Counted from the stretch's first letter, positions 23,838 through 36,100 are shown. The stretch is DNA of 64,000 bases from Branchiostoma floridae (GCF_000003815.2 NC_049983.1:25535089-25599088); one strand, 5' to 3'. Made by a program: numbers and translations. Notes: generated by a model from the letters alone, not told the origin.

Positions 23838-23952
23838 CGACTCGGGGTGGGTGCGGTCCGACACGCCTGGCCCGCCTCATTAGCGTCTGGGTTCTGCGCT
23901 GACGTCACTTGGAGCATGCGCAGTGTGAAGTTTGCGACGTGACTTATTAAGT
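23838..23952 (-). promoter_or_regulatory. CRE promoter module, copy 3 (partial)
   Basis: Only the upstream half remains: TGCGCATGC, CRE at 23900-23907 and GC box GGCGGGCC. The GAGTCAGACGGTCTGA half is missing. Confidence 0.45.
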
Positions 23953-24562
23953 TCGTTTTGAAAAGAAAACAACAACAGCGACCTGTGGGTTGATTGGTTC
24001 GCTCTCATAGAATCTAGTTTGAGCAGAATGTATGATCAACTGTTAACGTTATACACTACTTGTTTATTTCTTTTTAATGAAATAAAACATGTTTTTAGAC
24101 ACGCTTGTGTGCAATTTGCTTAATAGTACACATTTTCTTAAATTTTGATATCCTATGATCTCCCAACCTGACCTGATGTGTTTTTTCAATGCCAAAATGC
24201 CCGATTTTTTGCATGATTTTCACATGAAAATAATGTTTTTGTAACGAAGTTGAAGGATCGAAACTCAGTTGGTCTTGTAGCTGAAGGAATATCCTCTCAT
24301 CCTATATACAGTTATTTTGCTTCAGGATAGAGACTTTAGGGTATGCCGCCTCCAATTGAAACCCCAAATAAACTGGGGTGTGCCCCCTTAATTTGCATTA
24401 TAACTATCTTACCATTTGCGTCATCATTTAAACTATCTACCTACGAAAATCATCACCATCTGTCAACACGTTCTTGTGTTATTCTCCACTAAACTAAAAA
24501 AAAAAGTATTATCCATTCTACCCAAACTACATTCTATGAGAGCGAACCGATCAACCCAAACT

Positions 24563-24754
24563 TAATTAGTCACGTCGCAAACCGCATACTGCGCATGCTC
24601 CAAGTGACGTCAGCTCAGAACCCAGACACTAATGAGTCTGACCAGGTGTGGCCACACACCCACGGCAGGAGCTCGAGTCAGACGGTCTGATTTTCCATCC
24701 AACAAAACCTGCTGACCTGTCCAGAACAAACCTACCGGAGAAACGGGTTGGTGT
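24563..24754 (+). promoter_or_regulatory. CRE promoter module, copy 4 (D side)
   Basis: Mirror of copy 2, read toward D: TGCGCATGC, CRE at 24605-24612, no GC box, TCAGACGGTCTGA, GGGTTGGTGT, then ATTGGACTACTTATAG, which combines an inverted CCAAT box with a TATA-like run. Confidence 0.55.
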
Positions 24755-27269
24755 GGCTTTCGGTTCTAATTGGACTACTTATAGTGCATGGTACCGAAAC
24801 GTTGTATGGTAAAAAAGATATTTGAGGCTGACATCTAGCAGGCCGACAACAGCTATCAACATAACAGCATCAAATGATCAGTATTATTTCGGGGGGATCT
24901 ATTCGTGTTCTCTTCGTGTTTAGGACATTGCTAGGTTGAGTGTCTCTTAGTGAACGCATGGATATAGTGTGAATATGGTGAATTCTGCGATTCCAGAAGG
25001 GTGTGGAGTCAGTGGAGAATTTCATAGCTGTTTGATTCGAAGATGTCTGGAAAGGCGACACAATGTACACTACATAAGAGGCTAAAAATCCGTACTTTCA
25101 TAGGTTCATTCATAGGTGCAAGTTTCCATTTGTCTTCTATCTTACTATGAGTTATACCGAGATAGCTGACTTGTCAGAAACAAAATCTACTGTATAAAGA
25201 TTTCCAAAAGCCAGATTAGTCTACTAATGGTTCGGCACATGTGTTAGATCCAGCCGACGCCTCCTTTCAACATTAGAACAGCTATTGATTACTGCTTGCA
25301 GAGTAAAAGATGAATAAACAATTCCATCTTTTGGTAGTGTTAGGCTCTAAAATAGAACACATACCCCTTTGGGTAGAACGGTGTAGACCGCCGAATTTTG
25401 CAGCTTTTTTGAAAAGCATTTGTTTCCAAAAAGTACTAATTTTGTCATCTTACGAGCTTGAGTCAACAATTCTTGAGTCAACAAGGTCTGATTTTCCAAA
25501 AACAATAGCTGCTGACTTGTCCAGGAAAAATCTACGGGTGAATCTGGCTGGAGTGACTTTTGGTTCTGATTGAACTACTTATAGAACACGTAACTGCAAC
25601 GTTGTGTGGTAAAAAAAAAAGATATTTGAGGCTGCCATCGAGCAGGCCGACAACATCTGTCAACAAAACTGCATCAACGATCAGTATTATTTCGGAGGAG
25701 AAGGAGGGGGATCTATTTTTGTTCTCTTCGTGTTTAGGACATTGCTGGGTTGAGTGTCTCTTAGTGAACGCATTGATATAGTGTTAATATGGTGCACTCT
25801 GTGGTTCCAGAAGGGTTTGAAGAATTTCATAGCTGTTTGATTCGCAAATGTCTGGATAGGCGGTTTCCATATCTGTCCTCTTAGTCTCAGTTACACCGAG
25901 ATAGATGACGTGTCAAAATTAATCTACTGTATAAAGATTTCGAAAAGGCAGATTAGTCTACCAATGGTTCGGCACATCTGTTAGATCAGGCCGACGCCTG
26001 CTTTCAACATTAGAACAGCTACTGATTAATTTTTCTTATTGCTAACCGAATGTGGCTCATAAAGACCCTTGCTTTCTTTGAAATCTGGTATCCCTCTCCC
26101 CCTGTGCATGTTGATTTGATTATAGGAATGATATGTTCTTGGAACCCCAAAACCGATGCGAGCGTGCGAATAAAAACGTTTTGCCCCCCCAAAAGGAATA
26201 TCATACAAAACGTAAAAGTGTGACTGAGAAGACAGCAAAGCACACAAAGTGTAAGAAAGATTCGTTTCTTTTCTACAGAATTCGTTGAGCGATCTGTCAA
26301 ATTTGAGGTCGCAGACTGAGAGCTGAAAGAAGAATATCGGTAGATGTCAGTTATGCAAATGTGACTTGATTTGCATAACTACAAAATACTATAATTCATT
26401 GGTGGTGAAAGATGGGAAATTCATTCTTCTGGTTGTTGAGTAAAGTTAAACATGATTAACCATATAGCATCAAATTATTGGATCATTAACATAATCCATC
26501 TGCAAATGCTACCATAACCTTCTTTATTAATATGAGATTTTCATACTTTGAACAAGTTGTTTTTGTCTGGATCTCTGTTTTCGCACCTGTGAATCAAGAT
26601 CATTTTTATTGATTAGTCTGGCATTTGGCTCGTCTGTCTTTAATGTGGCATCAAGCACATTGACAACACCGTAAACACATTGACTACTTTACGGAGGATT
26701 GTGTCCTTCAATCTGTTTTTGAATATAGTTTGGGTACCAGGCAATAAATAATTAACCGCAAAGCTAAAGGGACCAAAAGCAAATGAGCTGTACAACAGTA
26801 GTGTTAAGAAGTGATTGTAGGATGTAGGAAATTGACAGCATTCTTTTGGGAAGAAATCTTATTATACACATTCTAATTTTCCTGGATGTTCCACAGTGAG
26901 ACTTCCCTAAATGTAACAGATGTAATTTATGCGAGGCGGAACATAAAATTATGGCCTTTTGTGCATGAGTAATACGAAAATGCCCTAATTCGTTAGTATT
27001 GAATGGTGAGAATTTCATACTTATGACATGTGTAAGATAGTTAAAGATAGCCAAAATGTGTATACATCTCTTCTTGCGGGAAGCAAAATGTGGTTTCAGT
27101 TGCGTAACACTACTTAGTATGTTGAACCTTTCTTTCTTGGAAAGGACAGGTAATGAGCTGAACAGAAGGCTGCTGCTTTTTTCTTCCTTTTGAGGGAAAA
27201 CGGAACAAGTGTTGATCGTAGAATTTTTTTCATCACACTGTACTACGATTCTCTTTCCTTACAGGTAAA
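24755..27269 (+). other. 5' flank of gene D
   Basis: Mirror of the C flank. Holds TATA-like sites at 25193 and 25930, the CRE-less half module near 25480-25570, the 80-bp repeat inverted at about 26100-26180, and the acceptor TCCTTACAG/GTAAA before the ATG. No other gene. Confidence 0.6.
25930..25936 (+). promoter_or_regulatory. TATA-like box upstream of gene D
   Basis: TATAAAG in CTACTGTATAAAGATTT, 1.34 kb before the start of D. A second identical TATAAAG lies at 25193-25199 in a repeated copy of the module. Confidence 0.35.
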
Positions 27270-30197
27270 ATGGCTTACATGCTAAAAAAACTGCTGGTTC
27301 TTTTGCTGGTTGGTCCCGGTTGGTCCTGGTGGATCTGGAATGAAAATGTACCAACCACGCCCTGCAGCAGCAGCAGGCCGTGGTTGGTACATTCCTTATC
27401 CTGTGACCGCAGCGGCAGAGGTCTCAACAGTGTTCCCAAGGATCTACCCACAAGTATCACAAGCCTTAAGTTAGAGGACAATTCCATCACAAGCCTGTCT
27501 TCGTCTGACCTCTCCAGGTACAAGTGTTTAAAAGGACTATATATGAATAGAAATCAGATATCTATTGTGCAGCCTGGAGCATTTTCAGATCTTGTACACC
27601 TGACATATGTACACCTTGATTCCAACCAGCTAAAAAGCATTCAGTCTGGTACATTCTCAAATATGCCTAAGCTGGACGAATTGTCGTTGCGCAACAACCA
27701 TCTATCTAGCGTTGCTCATGGAACATTCTCGAATCTACCCAGTCTTTATAGCTTGGCTCTAACAGGCAACGGCCTGACCCACATTCAGCCTGGCGCACTC
27801 TCAAATCTACCCAAGTTTGAGCGATTGTGCTTGAGTGTCAATAACCTAACTAGAATTCCTCCTGATTCATTCTCCAATCTACCGCAGCTCCGATGGTTGG
27901 ACCTGAGCTCAAATCAGATAACTAACATTGATTCTGATTTGTTCTCAAAGATGCCCCTGCTCCAGCATTTAGATATAAAGGATAACCATATAACTGAAAT
28001 TCAACCTGGAAGCTTTTCAAATCTCCGAAGTCTACAGAGCTTATCCCTGGTATGTAATCAAATGACAACCATTCAACCTGGCACATTCCAAAACCTGCCC
28101 AGACATGCTACTTTATATCTGGGGCACAACCCCTGGCAGTGTGACTGTAGGATGATTCCATTCAAGTCTCATTTTTTGAGACTTGAAAGCGACATTATTT
28201 GTGAGGAACCTGGAAAGTTCCGAGGGCTAATGCTTCAAGTTATAGAGTTGGGAAATTTGATCTGTGAAAAACCGAAAATTGTGGGTTTTCAAAGAGGCAA
28301 AGATGTCACACTGTTCAGTGGAAATGCGCTTCATTTAATCTGTAAGGCTTCAGGGATTCCTAAACCAGACATTACGGTCATTCTTCCATCTGGCCGAAAC
28401 GCAACTGCTGGGTCAGATGAGCGAGTTACTGTGAGTGAGAATGGTAGCATCGTTGTAAGAGATATTACTGCACCAGATGCAGGTTTGTACGTTTGCATGG
28501 CATCAAATTATGCTGGTTCTTCATTTGCGACATTGTCTGTTGAGATTAGAATGTCAACACCGATAATACCAATAACCTCAGACAGCCCCATTGGTACAGG
28601 ATCAACAATTGCCCCAACAAGCCCTATTGGCTTCGCACCTTCTAATCTGTCTGCTGATGGTATAACAACAGCTACAACACTTGGCAGTACAGACGGCCCT
28701 GTTGCTACAGGCTCAGTACTTACCTCAACAAGCCATACCGGCTCCGCACCCCACACATTGTCCGCTGATAGGCAAATGCCATCAGCCATATCATCACCAA
28801 CACGACTTAGCAGTGCAAACAGATCTGCAGTCACAAGCCTTGTATTTTCCACGCTGCCTGAGGACCCAATCACTTTGAGGTTTCAGAAGGTCAAGAATAA
28901 CACATTAGTTTGGGGGGACAATCTACGTTTGGTTTGTGAAGCTTCAGGAATCCCCTCACCGAACTTTACGGTCATTCTCCCATCTGGCATCAATACAAGC
29001 GCTGACGAGTCAGATGGGAGAGTAATTGTAGAGGTGAATGGTACAACTTTTACCATTACCATAACAGATGTTACTGTGGCAGATGCTGGTCTGTACAGCT
29101 GCATTGTTGCGACCCCAGTTGGATCCGCATCCGCCACACTAATTGTTGACATTAAAGGCCCGTCTTCATCTTCCCCCCAACTTACTTCGTCAGCGTCCTT
29201 GCCGCCTGGCAAGACAGAAAGCAATGCTGATCCGCTGGTCTTCTCCCTGTCAGTTGGCTTAGGTACATTTTTCGCAATCCTGATTATATTTGGCGCTGCT
29301 TTAGTTCTGTTTCAACGTAGGACCCAAAAGTCCCCTTTGGCCCCTGCACCCAAGGGGCACTTGGGAGGTACATCGCCAACCCTTGGCAACTCCGACTGCC
29401 CCACAGGTACAGGTAAAAGCGACCAGGATATCATATATGAGAATAGTGCTGAAGCCGATACAAACGAACAAGCTAACATAACATTAAGTGACAATGAGAG
29501 AGAAACAGGTACAATCCAGAAAGCTTGCAAGGAAGCAGGTCCTCCCTTTGAAGAGGCTGAATCTCCAAAAGCAGGATGTCGAAATGAATCAAATTGTGCA
29601 CTCCAGGCAGAGATAGTTCACGAGCCCTTCGCGTATGAAAATACTGACGGGGAGACTGTACTTGGTGTTGAAGATGAGCACGTGTATGTCAATGATAATA
29701 AGAAAATAGCAGCTGATGCCTCTCAGGCTATCAATCAGTATGGCTGTGAGGAGGTACTTCCTACTTACGAGTTTAACCGTGTGGTTGGTTGTGAGGATGT
29801 AAGCACATGTATTTTATCTCCCTGTATCTATGGAAATAACAGTGATGAAGCAATGATAACTGTCTCGTCAGCCATGTACAATGATAACAGTAAACAGGCA
29901 AAATCTGCTGTTTCTCATATTATCCACGGAAATTATGGTGATGGTGATGATGATGATACAGTAGTATCTACCCCTTCTCGGTTTACCCGTGAGTCTGGCA
30001 ATGAGGCTAAGGCAATAGCATATGCTTCTTCCCAATTTATATATGAGAATGACAAGGGAGAAGCAGCGTTTGAAGCCTCATCTGTCATTTACAATGATAA
30101 CGGTACACAGGCGAAATCTGCAGATTCTAATGTCGTCTATGAAAATGACGATGGGAGTCCGGCAGATGATGCTCCTCGGTTTGGCTGTCACAGTTAA
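27270..30197 (+). CDS. LRRIG-D: LRR-Ig-linker-Ig transmembrane receptor with YxN tail (975 aa)
   Basis: Mirror-arm partner of C. Rough residues: signal peptide 1-21; altered LRRNT 32-62; nine LRRs 63-278; LRRCT 287-333; Ig1 335-427; linker 428-527; Ig2 531-628; transmembrane 657-681; tail to 975. The LRRNT is odd: after the first Cys the usual Cys-rich segment is replaced by RPWLVHSLSC, leaving two of four cysteines, and the DNA there is a hairpin (27345-27393). The tail has six YxN motifs (YENS, YENT, YVND, YGNN and YEND twice) and the 16-residue tyrosine rhythm. The start follows the acceptor TCCTTACAG/GTAAA. It is head-to-head with C and tail-to-tail with E. Confidence 0.9.
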   Translation: MAYMLKKLLVLLLVGPGWSWWIWNENVPTTPCSSSRPWLVHSLSCDRSGRGLNSVPKDLPTSITSLKLEDNSITSLSSSDLSRYKCLKGLYMNRNQISIVQPGAFSDLVHLTYVHLDSNQLKSIQSGTFSNMPKLDELSLRNNHLSSVAHGTFSNLPSLYSLALTGNGLTHIQPGALSNLPKFERLCLSVNNLTRIPPDSFSNLPQLRWLDLSSNQITNIDSDLFSKMPLLQHLDIKDNHITEIQPGSFSNLRSLQSLSLVCNQMTTIQPGTFQNLPRHATLYLGHNPWQCDCRMIPFKSHFLRLESDIICEEPGKFRGLMLQVIELGNLICEKPKIVGFQRGKDVTLFSGNALHLICKASGIPKPDITVILPSGRNATAGSDERVTVSENGSIVVRDITAPDAGLYVCMASNYAGSSFATLSVEIRMSTPIIPITSDSPIGTGSTIAPTSPIGFAPSNLSADGITTATTLGSTDGPVATGSVLTSTSHTGSAPHTLSADRQMPSAISSPTRLSSANRSAVTSLVFSTLPEDPITLRFQKVKNNTLVWGDNLRLVCEASGIPSPNFTVILPSGINTSADESDGRVIVEVNGTTFTITITDVTVADAGLYSCIVATPVGSASATLIVDIKGPSSSSPQLTSSASLPPGKTESNADPLVFSLSVGLGTFFAILIIFGAALVLFQRRTQKSPLAPAPKGHLGGTSPTLGNSDCPTGTGKSDQDIIYENSAEADTNEQANITLSDNERETGTIQKACKEAGPPFEEAESPKAGCRNESNCALQAEIVHEPFAYENTDGETVLGVEDEHVYVNDNKKIAADASQAINQYGCEEVLPTYEFNRVVGCEDVSTCILSPCIYGNNSDEAMITVSSAMYNDNSKQAKSAVSHIIHGNYGDGDDDDTVVSTPSRFTRESGNEAKAIAYASSQFIYENDKGEAAFEASSVIYNDNGTQAKSADSNVVYENDDGSPADDAPRFGCHS
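27345..27393. repeat. 15-bp perfect inverted repeat inside the LRRNT of gene D
   Basis: AATGTACCAACCACG at 27345-27359 pairs with CGTGGTTGGTACATT at 27379-27393; the 19-base loop (CCTGCAGCAGCAGCAGG core) is partly self-complementary. No other copy has the right arm. Confidence 0.9.
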
Positions 30198-32406
30198 GAT
30201 TTCAAGTGTGTGTAGAAGTCAACTATGTTGTCAGGAAAGTATACCAATTTGACAACTTTGCCAAGACTTCTGTGTAAGCATAAGAAACCTTTAACTAGTG
30301 TCTGTAGAAGTCAATCAATGTAAAGATTTCTTGTGTCTGTAGAAGCTAATTTTGTCCGTGGTTGTTATCTGTAGAAGTCTGCTTTATTGTCCGAAAATTT
30401 GTCCGGACATTTTTTACAACTTTGCCAACACTTCCATGTTAATATAAAAGACTTTACAAAACGTGTTTGTACATAGATTTTTCTTCAAACTTTTCATCAA
30501 AACAAGAATGTCTACATGATTAATCTTGTTTCAAGTTTCTATGTAAGATTAATCAATGATGATATGATAGACTGAAATATGTAAACATCCCGTCTTGTAT
30601 CAGTCAAAGAAAGGGTATGTCACCCCGCGCCCCCGGTGTGGTATAGCCCTGTACGTCGACTTACTTACCTACTAGAGCTAAAGAGGCTTATTTATTTTTT
30701 GTCTATTTACACAAGAAATAATACAATGACCAAAGAAAATAGATGATAATAGTACAGTAGTGCAAGGATGGCCAATGTAGCACTGACCTATTAACAATAA
30801 ATGCAATTAAGTATCATTTAGAAGTACGTATTGAATTAGAAACATAAACATGTAAGAAAAATATGAACTATTATAAGCATAATAATCCTAATTTAACTAA
30901 AGATAGACAATATGCTTGAACACAAAAGTTACATAGCAGAAAGCAACTTTACACAACATGGGATAAATTCGTCATGTAAGCAAAGATTCTGTCCATTCTG
31001 TCAAAATTATATTGAAGATGAATTTCACTTCATAATGTGATGGTCTAGATGCGCTATTTTACGTAATGATTTATTCACATTTCTAACACCATTAATGCAA
31101 AAATAGGCAAATATATAAAGAACTGCTGATTAGCCTACTCCATTGTAACATTGCAACAAAGAATTATGTTATAATAGCACTTATTATTATGTTAACTATG
31201 ATGTTAAGCTTCATTCTATACCTATCTTGTACTTTTGTAATAGTTGTTGCCATACATTTTTGTACCGTGTACAATTGTCGTGCAATGAAGTTCTCTTCTC
31301 TTTATAACAAAAACAAAATAAAGTCAACAATTTAACAGAGAATCACTATAGGGAGTATCAATTAAAAAACATGAAACTAACTTAATGTATAATCTGCTTG
31401 TATCATTTATATACCTTTGACTATTTCTTTTTAATTGAATAAAACATGTTTATAGACAAATTTGTGTGCAAGTTGCTTAATAGTACATACTTTCTTAAAC
31501 TTTCATATCTATGATCTCTCAACCTAAGGAAATTTTTTTCGGGGGTATGAAATTCCCATTATTTATCACTGTGTAATTATAGAATTTTCTCATGGGTTAT
31601 GCAAATGATGTCTTTTTTTGCATAATTCATATTTATAGACATTACTCTCTTACTCCGCTACATATGTGACAAGTTTGAGTGTCCTATTATGGAATGCAGA
31701 GGATTTTCCTCATTAATAATTCAAAATAGTTGTTTATTTGCACTACAAGTATCTTATGATGTGCATCATAATTTAAACTAAATCTACCTTCCAACAACAA
31801 CATTTAGATCGGTCAACACGTTCTTGCGTTACTTTCCTCTAAACTTTGAAACGAAATCAGCCCGTGCAGTTTAAAAAAAAGACGCCAGGGGTATAAAACT
31901 TAAATCTGGTGGTTGGGTCTATCACGGCCTGCTTAAAACATCACATATGGCATAAAAATCGCACGACGATCGCACGACGTTTGTGACCACGCCCTAAGAG
32001 CCTAAGAGACAGAAACACAGGAAGCGGCTTTTCCTCCCTCGCTCACCACCCACTCGGTACCCTGCCTTGCACAAAGCACTCTTCCGACCTACCCTGGGCT
32101 TGAGCAGCAACATGAGACACCGTCATCCACCAACAGTAACTGATATGAAACCCGTCTTAAATTTGGGCTGTTCCAAATATAAAAAAATAAATGTGGAGGG
32201 GGGTGGGGAATTGGATTTTCCAACTGCTTCAACCCCCCCTTTTGAATTTCCTCCGATAGCTCGACCCCCCTCTAAGTTCATCCAAGCGCTCCGACCCCCT
32301 TTTATTTGAACCCAGTTCCCAATGCCTCTACCACTATTTTATTTCATCCTAGTAACCTTACCCCCTCTTCATTTTCATCCTAGCTCCTTGACCTTACTTT
32401 GCAGTA
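30198..32406 (+). other. 3' flank of gene D (arm 2)
   Basis: Mirror of 14197-17026 without the retrotransposon. It begins with about three 100-bp 3' flank units to about 30480, then AT-rich sequence, and at 31950-32110 the CGCACGACG-containing GC-richer stretch. No gene is recognised. Confidence 0.5.
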
Positions 32407-32577
32407 CAGTAGAAGCCGTTTAATTGCACACTCAATTTGCCCACGCATTTCATGCAATTATCTGGCTGGTGCAGTAATGAGAAGTTATACAGCTGGACTG
32501 CACCAGTTTGGGATTTGGGGATTCAGTGCAATACACAGAAGTGTGTTGTACGTTGTGCAATTAACTGGCGTCTACTG
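32407..32577. mobile_element. Pogo/Tigger-like MITE, arm 2
   Basis: Same element as 14198-14371 in inverted orientation: CAGTAGAAGCCG...CGTCTACTG with TA on each side and inner TTAATTGCAC motifs. Confidence 0.65.
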
Positions 32578-32924
32578 TATTGAGCTTAAAAGCGGCGTAG
32601 AAAAACCCAAATCCAGGCTTATCTCGACCCCCGTTTGAAATCATCTAAATCCTAAGTTTCCTCGACACCCCTGTTGTAAAGGCCGACCTCTTCATCAACC
32701 CACCCGCCCCCACATTTATTTTTGGAACGGACCAGTGCTCGATAATGATCCACTGTCGACGACATCACATGGATATGTCTATGCTGGCAGTTTGGTGAAG
32801 TTTGTGCACAACCTTTCGATATGAATATTTGCATCCATATGGTCCGCTAGTGTTTATCACACAGTTTATAAAGTCGTACAAAAGTTGCAACAATCAGACA
32901 TTCTCGAGCTCATAGACTACTGTA

Positions 32925-35310
32925 GGGGAGGGAGTTGTTTTCCGGAGCTGCGCAGAAAGTGCCCGGTGCCTACCCTTAGCCTGTTTCTTTTAGATAATTT
33001 TTTTCCCTGGGCAAATTTCGATCACAAAGCATGCCCGTAGCCAGGGGGGTTCGGGGGGTTCGGAAGAACCCCCCCCCCCACATGCTCAAAGGTCCGCTTT
33101 TTCACACTCAAAGGTCCACTTTTTCATGCTCAAAGGTCCACTTTTTCATGTCCAAGATTTTTTTTCAAAGGCATGACTGATTTGCATTATTCACCGATAG
33201 ACATTTCATTCAATCCTAGTGAGTCTATCAGCAAAATTTGCCCCCAGAAAGTGCAGGAAATGGCTTTTCAGAGGGTCCAGATTTCAAAATTTAGCCGGAC
33301 CACCATTGCAACGCCTCCCGCCTTTGGTATCGGACATGGTGAAAATATGTCGGGGGAGTCGGCCTCAAAGACTTATGCCAAAAACCTTGTGTATTTTAAG
33401 AGAAATTCCATTAAACTTAGCCAGCGAATTTTGCCCGTCAAAATGCAGGAAATGGCGTTTCAGAGGGTTAAGATTTCAATTTTTCCCGGGGGAGCATGCC
33501 CCCGGACCCCCCTAGGCAGCTCACGCTTTCGGCGTGAGTCTCGCGCCTGCGGCGCTCGATGGTCCCACAAGTACTAAAAAGAACCCCCCCAACCAAAATC
33601 CTAGCTACGGGCATGCAAAGGTCTATATTTCTGCAAGAGTGACTGAAGCATGTATATTTTTAAAATCTTGCCAAAAATTGTGACCTTTGGCATGCTTTGA
33701 CCTATGAGTGACCTTCATATTCGAGACTGGAACATGGACTGATCCATTAGGGGAAGGGGTGCAATCCTGACATCATGACAATCATCTGGCTGTAGCTCGT
33801 TAAAATGCCGGAGTTGAACTCGGGCTTTTTGAACCAAAACAAACCTAACAAATCCAGCTTTGCAGTGGGGGTAAAGACTTGAGGTTTGAAATGTAGGTAA
33901 ATGTGTTTTTAAGTGATTGTTTGACATGGCTTAACCATGTAGGGAATGGGCAATTCGATTTAGCAGCCCCTCCCCTGAACTGAATGAAGCAAAATGTATA
34001 TATTTACCCATCCTCAACTTTTTTATTGTTAGATGTGGTAAATCATGTATCAACATTATCAAGAAGTATATTTTGAACCCATTTGGGGAAGGTGGGAGCA
34101 TTGTTGTGCCTGTTTTTTGTCAAAAGTGTGATACCATTGCAATATCCATTATGTACATATAGAGCAGTGTGAAAATGGATGATCAAAGCTGTCAGAAGTG
34201 GCTGGGAGAGCTTAGATGAGTGCAAATGTGGTATGGAGTTATTGAAAATGATGGACTAAGAAATTCATTTAGGTTTATACCATACTATTCTTAATCAATG
34301 AAGACCTATCAATCAAAAAGTGGCTGCCTGGGACTCCGCCCCCCCCCCCAGCACACAGATATGGTCATTTTAGAGTTTACAGAAGCCAAAACAAGAGGTT
34401 GTATTGCCTGATTTGTCCTAAATGTAGTACTGGCTAGTACTCCAAGTCAAATAAAAAGGATTTGGTGTATGCATGAACTTCCCAGGTGTTTATTTTGGTC
34501 TTTTTGTATGTACATGTTGTGGTTTTGCTGGTAAGGTACCTGATATAAAAGTTGTAAAAACAAGAAAAATTTCTATTGCAAAGTTGAAATTTCACATCAA
34601 AGTAGTAGAACAGGATATGGTTAGTGCTAATTGACAGTTGTAATCAGACAAACAACATTGAAATTTGAGAAAAGTCATGTGATCTTAGCAGTGACTGCCC
34701 CAGTGACATACAAGTTACAGCATAGGGCCCATTGGCAGGGTATGGTTCTGGCTCTCAATTCCCAAGGGAACAATCAATGAACTTCATATTTTGGGAATAT
34801 CATCACACCCCCTCAGTGTTTCAGCCAGGGGGGTAGAGGTCTCTCAATCACCTTGCTGTGCTACCTGTAAGGGGAGGGAGTTGTTTTCCGGAGCTGCGCA
34901 GAAAGTGCCCGGTGCCTACCCTTAGCCTGTTTCTTTTAGATAATTTTTTCCCTGGGCAAATTTCGATCACAAAGGTCTATATTTCTGCAAGAGTGACTGA
35001 AGCATGTTTATTTTTAAAACCTTGCCAAAAATTGTGACCTTTGAGTGACCTTCATATTCGAGACTGGCACATGGACTGATCCATTAGGGGAAGGGGTGCA
35101 ATCCTGACATCATGACAGACATCATGACAATCATCTGGCTGTAGCTCGTTAAAATGCCGGAGTTGAACTCGGGCTTTTTGAACCAAAACAAACTTTGCAG
35201 TGGGGGTAAAGACTTGAGGTTTGAAATGTAGGTAAATGTGTTTTTAAGTGATTGTTTGACATGGCTTAACCATGTAGGGAATGGGCAATTCGATTTAGCA
35301 GCCCCTCCCC
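32925..35310. mobile_element. 2.4-kb element with direct terminal repeats, arm 2 only
   Basis: Inserted into the MITE at 35311-35518: the arm 1 copy reads CTACTGTAAATACAG, here TGTA is repeated on both sides of the insert. The ends are GGGGAGGG/CCCTCCCC. Bases 32925-33979 (less the nested 586 bp and its 5-bp duplication, about 464 bp) and 34871-35310 (440 bp) are near-identical direct repeats flanking about 890 bp of unique, non-coding sequence. It could be a small LTR-type (TRIM-like) element or a pair of MITEs moving as a unit. LTR hallmarks (TG...CA ends, primer site) are not clear. Confidence 0.75.
33030..33615. mobile_element. Nested 586-bp DNA transposon with 16-bp TIRs
   Basis: Ends CATGCCCGTAGCCAGG and CCTAGCTACGGGCATG (one mismatch) with a CAAAG duplication at 33025-33029 and 33616-33620. 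The second direct repeat of the host element (near 34975) reads ACAAAGGTCTA with no insert. It includes three units of about 23 bp of TCAAAGGTCC.CTTTTTCA near 33087-33160. No transposase; family not assigned. Confidence 0.85.
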
Positions 35311-35518
35311 TGTAAATGCAGAAATGTTCGCGGTGGATAAATGTTCGCGGTTTTCGCGGTGACCACTTCACCGCGAATTAAAAACCACCGCGACATTTTT
35401 CTATTATGATATTAGATTGCAGTCTATGGTGTTACCGCGAACTCAAATCCACCGCGAAAAGTCCTTTTTCCCGCTACCGCGAAATTAAATCCCCGCGAAC
35501 TTAATTACATTTACAGTA
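35311..35518. mobile_element. Palindromic MITE, arm 2 (split copy)
   Basis: Mirror of 13654-13864. Its left end TACTGTA now lies at 32918-32924, on the far side of the 2.4-kb insertion; the right end ATTTACAGTA is at 35509-35518. Confidence 0.75.
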
Positions 35519-35548
35519 ATTGAAGAAAACGGAAATTAACTGGTTGTA

Positions 35549-36100
35549 TTGTACCAGTTTCCGTATTTTCAAATGCAACATGACAAGTCCGTATGCTTGT
35601 GGGTCACAGTCAGCCACCTGGGAGTGTATATTGTGAAGTGTGTGTTTGGGGAATTCTGGGACAGTACCCTTATCCTCCTTGGCTTCAAGTTTGATTTATA
35701 TCCCTTCAAGATGGTGTATGAAACAATGGACAATGACATGGCATACGTACAGTCTTCCCGGCTGATTCAGGATATTTTTGGGTATAACATGTGTTCCAAT
35801 AGCATAATTGTCTCTACAGATACAGTGGCCAAAATCTCACTCCTAGCAACTCAAGATGGTCAATTAATCATGACACTCTTAGCCCTGCGATCCAATCAAC
35901 CAACACGTCATCTTCCGCCGCACAAGGACCCGTTGCTACCCACGTTGCCAGGGCGCCATTTTGTGTCGTCTGACCCGGGTGCCAGTCAGAAAATGATGTT
36001 TGCCTCCTGGCCGGGCGGGTCAGAATTACAGGCAAACAAACAGAAGCGTCACGGACATCACATCTCAATACGTGTGTGCACAAGATGGTACTTTCTATAG
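35549..36100 (+). other. Longer open frame in arm 2, coding doubtful
   Basis: 183 codons. The first part mirrors 13363-13623 and the second part mirrors the repeat at 12410-12637. No domain, signal peptide or membrane segment is recognised, and half of it is dispersed repeat, so I do not call it a gene. Confidence 0.2.

Larger units (their letters stand above)
22985..24390. other. Spacer of the large palindrome
   Basis: The only non-symmetric stretch between the two arms. It contains the 3' flank of an F-like gene up to 23335, a pogo-like element fragment, a partial promoter module (23838-23952), and at about 24050-24165 an inverted piece of the same 3' flank seen at 45735-45860. The stretch 24170-24370 matches nothing else I noticed in the window. 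No ORF with domain features. Confidence 0.6.
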
